Below are positions 1 to 7,277 of a stretch of 34,644 nt of DNA, piece by piece (the stretch's first letter is position 1; each line of letters opens with the position of its first letter). The notes under the pieces were generated by a model. The model saw only the letters and a program-made list of their open reading frames with translations. It was not told where the DNA came from and made no database searches. The position numbers and the translations under genes were made by a program. The stretch comes from Salinivirgaceae bacterium (GTDB lineage Bacteria > Bacteroidota > Bacteroidia > Bacteroidales > SZUA-534), in contig JAFYYJ010000090.1 of the NCBI GenBank assembly GCA_017557605.1, positions 1-34,644 of the forward strand, written 5' to 3'.

Positions 1-2493
1 CACGTATGGAGTCTCGCCGCAACCTGCGCAAGCGCCCGAGAATTCGAACAGCGGAGTTGCGAACTGCGAGTTCTTCACATTGGCTGTGATATCGACAAGG
101 TCTTGTTTCGACGAAACCTTCTCGACGCAGTAGTTCCAGTTTGCAGCCTCTTTTGCGGCTTCAGCCGATGTGTCGTCGTAAGCCACCATTTTGAGTGCAG
201 GACCACCCTTCTTCGGGTTGCCCGGGCAGACGTCGGCGCAGTTACCGCAAGCCAGACAGTCTTTAACACCAACCTGCATTGTAAAGTACATACCCTTGAA
301 CGAAGGACCAAGTGCCGGGATGGTAGCACCGCCGAAGCCTGCCTTCTCGTCCTCTGTCATTACAAAAGGACGGATGCAAGCGTGCGGGCAGACATATGCG
401 CACTTGTTACATTGGATACAGTTCTCTGAATTCCAAACAGGTACGAAAGCACCCACGCCGCGTTTCTCGAATTTGGCTGTGCCTGCTGCCCAAGTACCGT
501 CTTCGATACCCTTGAACGAAGAAACAGGAAGCAAATCGCCGTCCTGAGCGTTGATTGGACGTACAACATTGTTGATGAAGTCGTCGCCATCGGTGTAAAC
601 CTTCGGTTGGTCTTTCAGATTAGCCCAAGCCTTGTCAACGGTGAGTTGTTTGTACTCGCCGCCGCGGTCAACAGCCGCATAGTTCTTGTTGACAACGTCC
701 TCGCCCTTCTTGCCGTACGATTTAACAATGAAGTGCTTCATTTCCTCAACAGCCTTGTCAACTGCAATCACACCTGTGATGCGGAAGAATGCCGACTGAA
801 GAATAGTGTTGGTGCGGTTGCCAAGACCGATTTCCTGCGCAATTTTGGTTGCGTTGATGTAGTAAACCGTGATGTCGTTTTTGGCGAAATAAGCCTTCAC
901 CTTGTTAGGAATGTTGGCAATCAGTTCGTCGCCTTCCCAGATTGTGTTCAGAAGGAAGGTACCGCCCTTTTGCAGACCGCGGGTAACATCGTACATATTC
1001 AGGTAAGCCTGCTGATGGCAAGCCACAAAGTTCGGTGTGGTAACCAGGTAGGTCGAGCGAATTGGCTCGTCGCCGAAACGAAGGTGCGAGCAGGTGAAGC
1101 CGCCCGATTTCTTCGAGTCGTAAGAGAAGTATGCCTGGCAATATTTATTGGTGGTTTCACCGATAATCTTAACTGAGTTTTTGTTTGCACCAACGGTACC
1201 ATCGGCGCCCAAACCGTAGAATTTAGCTTGGAACTGACCTGCAGGAGCAACCGAAACCTCTTCGCCAACAGGCAGCGATGTGAATGTAACATCGTCGGTA
1301 ATGCCGAGAGTGAAGTGGTTTTTCGGAGTGTTCATTGCCAAGTTGTCGTAAACGGCGATGATTTGTGCAGGAGTTGTGTCGTTCGAACCCAAACCGTAGC
1401 GGCCGCCAACAACTTCGATTTTGCTAATCAGGCCAAGCTCGGTGAGTGCGTCAACAACATCCAAGAACAACGGCTCGCTGTTTGCACCCGGCTCTTTTGT
1501 ACGGTCGAGAACGCAGATGCGCTTGCAAGATGCCGGAATGGCCTCTTTCAAGTATTTGAGCGAGAACGGACGATAAAGGTGAACGGCAATCATACCAACC
1601 TTCTCGCCTGCTGCAACTTTCTTATCGACAACCTCTTTGATACATTCGGTAACAGAGCCCATTGCAACAATTACGTTGGTGGCGTCTTTTGCACCATAGT
1701 AGTCGAACGGACGATGCTTGCGGCCAGTGATGGCGCTCACTTTGTCCATATAATCGGCAACAATGTCAGGAACAGCGTTGTAGTACGGGTTGCAAGACTC
1801 ACGGTGAGCGAAGAACACATCGGGGTTCTCAGCCATACCGCGCATCTCAGGACGCTCAGGCGACAAAGCGCGCTCGCGGAAAGCCTTAACTGCATCCCAG
1901 TCAACAAGTTGTTTCAGGTCGTCCTGTTCAACAACCTCAATTTTCTGATACTCGTGCGAAGTGCGGAATCCGTCGAAGAAATTCAGGAACGGAACGCGGC
2001 TCTTGAGTGTTGCAAGGTGAGCAACACCAGCCAAATCCATAACTTCCTGAACCGAACCCTCGGCCAACATTGCAAAGCCTGTCTGGCGGCAAGCCATCAC
2101 ATCCTGATGGTCGCCGAAGATGCAGAGTGCGTGCGAAGCAAGTGTACGAGCCGAAACGTGGAACACTGTCGGGATAAGCTCACCGGCGATTTTGTACATA
2201 TTCGGAATCATCAGCAGAAGGCCCTGCGAAGCGGTGAAAGTGGTTGTGAGCGCACCTGCCTGCAATGAGCCGTGAACGGCACCTGCGGCACCGCCTTCCG
2301 ATTGCATTTCCTGAACTAAAACTGTCTCGCCGAAAATGTTTTTCCGACCTTGAGATGCCCATTCGTCAACGTTTTCTGCCATTGGCGAAGATGGTGTGAT
2401 GGGGTAAATGGCCGCTACCTCAGAGAACATATAAGCTATGTGAGCTGCGGCTTGGTTTCCATCACAGGTGATGAATTTTTTCTCTTTTGCCAT
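1..2493 (-). CDS. nifJ: Pyruvate:ferredoxin (flavodoxin) oxidoreductase, 3' end off window
   Basis: This enzyme decarboxylates pyruvate oxidatively to acetyl-CoA and CO2, reducing ferredoxin or flavodoxin; it is cytoplasmic and typical of anaerobes. The visible 831 codons translate without interruption from the ATG at 2493 to the left edge, about 70% of the usual ~1180 residues. The N-terminal domain has the YPITPSS motif (residues 30-36). Two ferredoxin-type 4Fe-4S motifs follow: C692/C695/C698/C702 and C746/C749/C752/C756. C822 and C825 in CAGCGE near the edge correspond to the first two ligands of the proximal cluster at the thiamine diphosphate domain; the remaining ligands lie outside the window. 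The start is chosen because MAKEKKFITCDGN is the usual family N-terminus and no upstream in-frame extension looks better. The gene stands alone, divergent from the PAP2 gene. Identification is secure; truncation is only by the window edge. Confidence 0.96.
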   Translation of the reverse strand, partial: MAKEKKFITCDGNQAAAHIAYMFSEVAAIYPITPSSPMAENVDEWASQGRKNIFGETVLVQEMQSEGGAAGAVHGSLQAGALTTTFTASQGLLLMIPNMYKIAGELIPTVFHVSARTLASHALCIFGDHQDVMACRQTGFAMLAEGSVQEVMDLAGVAHLATLKSRVPFLNFFDGFRTSHEYQKIEVVEQDDLKQLVDWDAVKAFRERALSPERPEMRGMAENPDVFFAHRESCNPYYNAVPDIVADYMDKVSAITGRKHRPFDYYGAKDATNVIVAMGSVTECIKEVVDKKVAAGEKVGMIAVHLYRPFSLKYLKEAIPASCKRICVLDRTKEPGANSEPLFLDVVDALTELGLISKIEVVGGRYGLGSNDTTPAQIIAVYDNLAMNTPKNHFTLGITDDVTFTSLPVGEEVSVAPAGQFQAKFYGLGADGTVGANKNSVKIIGETTNKYCQAYFSYDSKKSGGFTCSHLRFGDEPIRSTYLVTTPNFVACHQQAYLNMYDVTRGLQKGGTFLLNTIWEGDELIANIPNKVKAYFAKNDITVYYINATKIAQEIGLGNRTNTILQSAFFRITGVIAVDKAVEEMKHFIVKSYGKKGEDVVNKNYAAVDRGGEYKQLTVDKAWANLKDQPKVYTDGDDFINNVVRPINAQDGDLLPVSSFKGIEDGTWAAGTAKFEKRGVGAFVPVWNSENCIQCNKCAYVCPHACIRPFVMTEDEKAGFGGATIPALGPSFKGMYFTMQVGVKDCLACGNCADVCPGNPKKGGPALKMVAYDDTSAEAAKEAANWNYCVEKVSSKQDLVDITANVKNSQFATPLFEFSGACAGCGETPYV

Positions 2494-2509
2494 CTTTTTT
2501 GTTATTAAA

Positions 2510-2525
2510 AATTATACGTATAAGT
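2510..2525 (-). promoter_or_regulatory. Palindrome in the nifJ leader or promoter region
   Basis: A perfect 12 bp palindrome, TTATACGTATAA (2512-2523), extends after one mismatch to A2510/T2525. It lies 19-30 nt upstream of the nifJ start codon. A TTTG at 2548-2545 on the minus strand could be a -33 element, but I see no good TAnnTTTG at the right distance. The dyad could be an operator for redox or carbon control of nifJ; the regulator is not identifiable from sequence. Confidence 0.35.
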
Positions 2526-2698
2526 TCTATATATCAAGTTTTTACAAACCCAGAACACCGCCGTTACGGTTCACGACGGCACAATGCGCAAAGCTAATAA
2601 TTGCAAAATTGGGAATGAAAAGAATTGAGCATTTTTTTTGATGATTTTGGCGAGGCGGCAAGAGAAATTATCCCACGCTGAAAATCGCAATACATTTA

Positions 2699-2706
2699 TA
2701 TTTTTG
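2699..2706 (+). promoter_or_regulatory. Bacteroidetes-type -7 box for the PAP2 gene
   Basis: TATTTTTG matches the Bacteroidetes -7 consensus TAnnTTTG exactly and ends 21 bp before the ATG at 2728. No clear TTTG -33 element is seen at the expected 19-21 bp upstream. Confidence 0.55.
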
Positions 2707-2727
2707 CGAGCATTAAAGGACTGAGTA

Positions 2728-3417
2728 ATGAAGAAAACGTTTTCCGCCTATTGTGGAGTTTTTTTAGTTGTGACAATCGCCCTGGCAATCGCCTTGGCAG
2801 TATATCCGAAAGCTGAGTTGCATTTAGCGGCAAACTCTTTTCACACTCCCTTTTTGGATTGGTTTTTCCGCCATTACACGTTGTTTGCCGAATTTCCGGT
2901 ATATGTTGTCGCAATACTTCCTCTGCTTTTCTTCAGGGCCGGTTGGACTTATATGTACGCCATTGCAGAGCTTTTGAACGGCTTTGCAACACTTGCTTTG
3001 AAACACATTTTTTCCGCCCCGCGCCCATCAGCCTTCTTTGCCAATTTGGGCATCGAACTTCCTACTGTTGAAGGTGTGGTTTTACGCCATAGCAACTCAT
3101 TTCCCTCAGGACACACAGCCACTTTTTTCGTATTTTTCACAATGTGCGCTTTGCTGTTATGCTATTACAAGAAGAATGATGCAAAGCGATTCTGCCTATT
3201 TTCTTGTATGATAATACTGATAATTCTGGCCTATATGGGCGGTTTCTCGCGCATCTATCTTTCGCAGCATTTCCTGTCAGATGTGTTTACTGGCAGCATC
3301 ATCGGTTTCATTATGCCGTGTATAGTATTCGGACTGTTCTATCGGAAACAATGGTTGGACAAAGAGTGGTTCAACCGCTCGCTGTTTGGATATAACGCCT
3401 ATTTCAAACGCAAATAG
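2728..3417 (+). CDS. PAP2-family membrane phosphatase (possible lipid A or undecaprenyl-pyrophosphate phosphatase)
   Basis: A 229-residue integral membrane phosphatase of the PAP2 superfamily. All three signature motifs are present: K92-x6-R99-P100, P126-S-G-H129, and S174-R175-x5-H181-x3-D185. H129, H181 and D185 are the expected catalytic residues. Hydrophobic segments near residues 5-25, 55-70, 76-92, 130-146, 157-172 and 187-205 fit the usual six-helix fold, with the active site facing the periplasm. Family members dephosphorylate lipid A (LpxE/LpxF), undecaprenyl pyrophosphate or phosphatidylglycerophosphate; the sequence does not decide among these. The convergent neighbour is a phosphoethanolamine-transferase-like enzyme, which favours lipid A, but this is inference. 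The start is supported by the -7 box 21 bp upstream. Confidence 0.88.
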   Translation: MKKTFSAYCGVFLVVTIALAIALAVYPKAELHLAANSFHTPFLDWFFRHYTLFAEFPVYVVAILPLLFFRAGWTYMYAIAELLNGFATLALKHIFSAPRPSAFFANLGIELPTVEGVVLRHSNSFPSGHTATFFVFFTMCALLLCYYKKNDAKRFCLFSCMIILIILAYMGGFSRIYLSQHFLSDVFTGSIIGFIMPCIVFGLFYRKQWLDKEWFNRSLFGYNAYFKRK

Positions 3418-3435
3418 GCAAGCCGACAACACGAA

Positions 3436-4998
3436 TCATTCAAACAGATTGTGTTCCTCATCGTAGACTGGGCTATCGACCGACAGCAGATTGAGTACCG
3501 AATGGAAGACGTAATGCTGGTCGATGACTCCGCTTTGCGGCTTGACACTCCGGAACCCGGGTGTTGTCCAAATCAGGAAGGGAATCTCATACTGCTCTTT
3601 TGGCGCTATCTTTTTAGGCACACCATGCATAAACAGTTTGTTCTCGCCCAACGACTCGCCATGGTCCGACACATAAATTACAGCGCAATTACGGTCGGTT
3701 ATTGTACTGAGCGTATCGATAAGATTGTTTAATAGATAATCGGTATAGATAATTGTGTTGTCGTAGGCATTGATAAGCTCGGGCAGAGAGTCTTTGGCAT
3801 TTTCGACATTCGAACATACCGGCTTAAACATCTCAAAATCTTCAGGATAGTGCGAACTGTACTCCGGGCCGTGGCTGGTGCTTGTATGCAGAATAATCAG
3901 CACCTTGCTTTTATCGCTTGACTCAATGCGCTGACGGACATCTGTAAACAAAAGCTCATCGAACGACTTTGGAACATTAGGATACCTTTTTGCAAGGTCT
4001 TTATCTGTCAGATACTCATCGATATGCACCGGTGGCTCGCCCCAATTCGATGTTCGCCACACCACATCGGCGCCCGCACGGAACAGATAGTTTGGAAGTA
4101 TCTCATAAAGGGCGGATGTGGCCTTATACTCAAGTATGGCCTTTACACCCTGAGTAGTATAGGTATCATCGGAATTTGCCTGAAGCACAGTCAAATCGGA
4201 CCGTTTCGAAAGCAACGGATTGGTTGGCCGGTTATAGCCGTAGAGTTGGTAGTTAGCCTTGCGCGCCGACTCACCAATGACAAGCACAACAGCAGTCTTT
4301 TCGTCATCGGAGATAACGGCGTCGGGCAACTTAATCTCCTCCTTGTTTTCTGCCTTTTTTATGTTGTAATGCCTGATTGTGTTCACCACATACGAATATG
4401 GCATAACCAGACCTCCAAGCTCCGTGTCGTACTTTCCAATCCACAAAACCTGATTGAAATTGAGCAAAACCAGCACCACAGCGGCCGCCAACGAGCCTCC
4501 TGAGATTATTCCAAGACGTTTCCATGTGCCGTATTCGAACTTTTGTAGCAGAACATAGACGGCCGGCAAAACGCCAAAAATCAGAATATAGATGTAAAGC
4601 GACCATGTCATAAAGCCCGAAGCCTCGGAATAACGTGTGTTAAAGACATTGCCAATCATCGGCTCGGTTATCATAGTGTGATACTTGAATACAAAAAAGA
4701 CCGATGTCGCGCTCAGGATATGGCAAAGGGCTATCAGCACTCGCCCAAAATATCTTAAAAGGAAGATAAGCAGATAGCAAATCATGAAGTTGAGAACTAA
4801 CATCACAATAGCTATACTACTTATAAACAACACCTTAATCCAAGCCGACATATTATAGTTGGCGGAAATGAACGAAAAGAACGGGATGTTGTATAAAACA
4901 AGGTTGACAAGACTCATAACCGCCGAAAAGAGTGTCAGACTCATCGGCTGCCGAATCTTTTGAAAGATACTTTTCAGATTAAACATACTGAACATCAT
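3436..4998 (-). CDS. Phosphoethanolamine transferase-like (EptA/sulfatase superfamily) membrane protein
   Basis: A 520-residue inner-membrane enzyme of the alkaline phosphatase/sulfatase superfamily that normally moves phosphoethanolamine from phosphatidylethanolamine to lipid A or glycans on the periplasmic side. There are about five N-terminal membrane helices (residues ~20-180), then a soluble catalytic domain. Zinc ligands expected from EptA/MCR are E243 (GESARKANYQLYGY), D445-H446 (SDHGES) and H458. H376 (SHGP) is a substrate-binding candidate. The nucleophile is probably T281 in SDDTYT, aligned to SCGTxT in EptA, so the conserved Cys before it is replaced. The catalytic domain has only two Cys (C395, C438), so the disulfides of EptA/MCR are largely absent. 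Starts at Met1, Met2 (4995) or Met5 (4986) are possible; the -7 box at 5008-5015 would make Met1 almost leaderless. Confidence 0.88.
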   Translation of the reverse strand: MMFSMFNLKSIFQKIRQPMSLTLFSAVMSLVNLVLYNIPFFSFISANYNMSAWIKVLFISSIAIVMLVLNFMICYLLIFLLRYFGRVLIALCHILSATSVFFVFKYHTMITEPMIGNVFNTRYSEASGFMTWSLYIYILIFGVLPAVYVLLQKFEYGTWKRLGIISGGSLAAAVVLVLLNFNQVLWIGKYDTELGGLVMPYSYVVNTIRHYNIKKAENKEEIKLPDAVISDDEKTAVVLVIGESARKANYQLYGYNRPTNPLLSKRSDLTVLQANSDDTYTTQGVKAILEYKATSALYEILPNYLFRAGADVVWRTSNWGEPPVHIDEYLTDKDLAKRYPNVPKSFDELLFTDVRQRIESSDKSKVLIILHTSTSHGPEYSSHYPEDFEMFKPVCSNVENAKDSLPELINAYDNTIIYTDYLLNNLIDTLSTITDRNCAVIYVSDHGESLGENKLFMHGVPKKIAPKEQYEIPFLIWTTPGFRSVKPQSGVIDQHYVFHSVLNLLSVDSPVYDEEHNLFE

Positions 4999-5007
4999 TT
5001 AACACTG

Positions 5008-5015
5008 CAAATGTA
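5008..5015 (-). promoter_or_regulatory. -7 box upstream of the phosphoethanolamine transferase gene
   Basis: On the minus strand TACATTTG matches TAnnTTTG exactly. Transcription would begin near 5002, only a few bases before the first ATG at 4998, so a very short leader or a start at Met5 (4986) is implied. It separates this gene from the five-gene operon ending at 5069. Confidence 0.5.
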
Positions 5016-5068
5016 AGCTTCAAACCGCCCATGTTGATGCAGTTTCCGCGCACACACCTGCTTCGCTT

Positions 5069-7258
5069 CTACTTTATCGTGCCATACAGCTCGTCGCCTG
5101 AGAACGAGAACTGCATATAGGCTGACTGAGTGTTTGGCGTTGCCGATTTCGGCTCATTGCCAATCAGCATAACTGCCTCAGTCTTAGTGTTATCAATCTT
5201 CGACACCCACAACGGATATACCGACGATTTGAACTCATAATGCTCACCGTCGAGCCAATTGCCATTGGCGTCAAACGAATATTGGAACATTCCAAATGAG
5301 CCGTTCAGATTGACATCCTCGTTGTCAAGGCTTTTGATTTTGCTGAATGCGCCAAACACATAGTATATGTCGTTGTTTTTAAGGATATTGACAAAATATC
5401 CGTTGAAATTCAAACTCTTGTTCCAAAGTGTCTTGAACTTTGAATCGAGGCCGACAATGCGTAAGTCGCCATTCTCAACGGCAAATGGTTGATTGCTTTT
5501 TCCGCAGAACGCCACTATGTAAGAATCGTTGATATCGTTGACTATAAGTTTCTTGGGCAATGCCGCCACGCGTACCTCAACGTTTTGTTTGACATTGCCC
5601 GAACCGTCAAACAGCACCATGAAATTGCGGATAGCACCATTCTTGGCAGTTGCAGTTACCACAGCAGCAACCTCACCGTTTATTGGCGATGCCAAAAGAC
5701 AGGTTCTGTCACCATCACCATTCTTCAATACTTTGAGCCACTGTATATTATGAGCTGTATCGATGCTAGCCACAAACCCGAAACGCTCGCGCCTCTTAGT
5801 GACATACGTGCCCGACACTACCAGTTCTTTCTTATCGGTAAATTCTTTATTATGAACAAAATACCCCGTTGTCCATATAGCATTTGGCGATACAAACTGG
5901 GCAAACAGCGTGTCACCATTATAGACAATGGAATTGCGATTGGCGGTTTTGCGGCGGCCCATATTCAAGACTGTGGCGGAATAATCGGAAACCGTCTTAT
6001 CAAACAATCGGTCGTTTTGCTGGCGCTGCTGATTAACATAATCGCGCAGGCCTTTCTCTCCGTTATAATGTTTCTCGAAAACGCAGCTGTACTTCTTTAT
6101 CCCCTCCGGATTGATGTTCTTTTCGAACACTTTCAACAGCGAATCGGTGTCGTTACGTTTGGCGATAGCATTGTCGAAATAATCGTTGAGCGGATAATTG
6201 GCACCCATCGACATAAAAGCGGTATCGATTTTATAAGAGACAAGCTGCTGCGCGTAGTTTATCTGCGACTGCTGATAGGTCAGCAACTGATTAGCCATCG
6301 AGGTGTTGTCGTACTTCTGAATCTTGTTAAGCAGATAGAGCGACACCTTATAATTAGCCGGCACACCGCTGTCAATCTTATTTTCGAGCTGCTGCATATA
6401 TATCTTGTGCTGATTGTCAAGCTCTTCGACATTCTTATACAAGTAACCGACCTCGCTCTCACGCACCTCGTTGAACGTTTTAATCCACGAAGCAAAATCC
6501 CACAACTGTATCTCTTTTGCCAAGAAATCGGCTTGAGTCAGGCCGTGCATACGATACACAACAATAGGGTTAAGCCGGTAGTTGAACTTGTAGTTGAGCA
6601 TCGGATATTCAGCCAGCGATTTCTGCAGTTTCTTCAAATAGAACAATGTTGAGTCAAAATTGTTCTGCAACACATCGAGCTGTTTTTCAAGCTGTTCGTC
6701 GACCAAAAAATAAAGGTCTTTGAGCTTGCTGTTGCGTTGGCATATATCGTTGAATATGCTTATGCACTCATTATACTTGCCCACCGCCTTATAAAGGTTA
6801 TCCTTGTTCGCGACAAAATAATTCTTGTAGATAGTCGCCTTATTCAGGTGGTTTTCAATATCCTCGCTTATCTCAAGAAACGTAGGGGCCTTGCCAGGTT
6901 TCGAATCGGGAGCGCGCACCACATCATCGAAGAAATGACCGTCCTGACGGGCCACCTTTTCATTGAAATTGAATTTTGCCAACCCGAAAAACAATTCCAT
7001 ATCGTAAACAGCCCGTTCGGCCGCAGTCTCCTGCAAAAACGGGTCGTAGCCGGCTACACGGCGTTCAAGGATGATGCCCATCTTGTAAAGCGAAGCGCAA
7101 TGTGAGTTGTTCTTCGACAGCGAGAACTGCTGAAGGCTTTGGTACGCCTCGTTGTCCGACTGATGCTTAATGTTTTCGTACACATCTTTATACTTGCTCT
7201 GCGACGATGCTGACATTGCAACGAACAAGCTGAAAAACAAGAATATATATCGTTTCAT
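5069..7258 (-). CDS. Exported orphan protein: helical N-terminal half, propeller-like C-terminal half
   Basis: I do not recognise a named family. From Met at 7258 the product is 729 residues with a signal peptide (MKRYIFLFFSLFVAMSASSQ). An alternative ATG at 7285 adds nine residues and overlaps the upstream stop; I prefer 7258 because the signal peptide then begins with MKR. Residues ~20-420 are mostly charged and helical with coiled-coil character (repeated K/E/L/Q stretches). From ~420 to the end there are repeating beta-rich blocks, each with a G-aromatic pattern and a 'D...N.W' element (for example the blocks around SGTYVTKRRERFGFVASID and ILKNNDIYYVFGAFSK), resembling a degenerate beta-propeller. 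There is no lipobox and no T9SS C-terminal domain. It is last in the CHAT operon, 19 bp after the OmpA/propeller gene, suggesting it works with that protein in the periplasm or at the surface. Confidence 0.8.
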   Translation of the reverse strand: MKRYIFLFFSLFVAMSASSQSKYKDVYENIKHQSDNEAYQSLQQFSLSKNNSHCASLYKMGIILERRVAGYDPFLQETAAERAVYDMELFFGLAKFNFNEKVARQDGHFFDDVVRAPDSKPGKAPTFLEISEDIENHLNKATIYKNYFVANKDNLYKAVGKYNECISIFNDICQRNSKLKDLYFLVDEQLEKQLDVLQNNFDSTLFYLKKLQKSLAEYPMLNYKFNYRLNPIVVYRMHGLTQADFLAKEIQLWDFASWIKTFNEVRESEVGYLYKNVEELDNQHKIYMQQLENKIDSGVPANYKVSLYLLNKIQKYDNTSMANQLLTYQQSQINYAQQLVSYKIDTAFMSMGANYPLNDYFDNAIAKRNDTDSLLKVFEKNINPEGIKKYSCVFEKHYNGEKGLRDYVNQQRQQNDRLFDKTVSDYSATVLNMGRRKTANRNSIVYNGDTLFAQFVSPNAIWTTGYFVHNKEFTDKKELVVSGTYVTKRRERFGFVASIDTAHNIQWLKVLKNGDGDRTCLLASPINGEVAAVVTATAKNGAIRNFMVLFDGSGNVKQNVEVRVAALPKKLIVNDINDSYIVAFCGKSNQPFAVENGDLRIVGLDSKFKTLWNKSLNFNGYFVNILKNNDIYYVFGAFSKIKSLDNEDVNLNGSFGMFQYSFDANGNWLDGEHYEFKSSVYPLWVSKIDNTKTEAVMLIGNEPKSATPNTQSAYMQFSFSGDELYGTIK

Positions 7259-7277
7259 GACGTTTTCGGTTTTATTT

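Noticed and set aside
1228..2268. Long open frame (346 codons) on the plus strand
   Set aside because: Antisense to nifJ, whose conserved residues are continuous on the other strand; no plausible domain.
5489..6652. Long open frame (387 codons) on the plus strand
   Set aside because: It is antisense to the exported orphan gene, has no recognisable domain, and reads as isoleucine/histidine-rich composition typical of a reverse-frame shadow.
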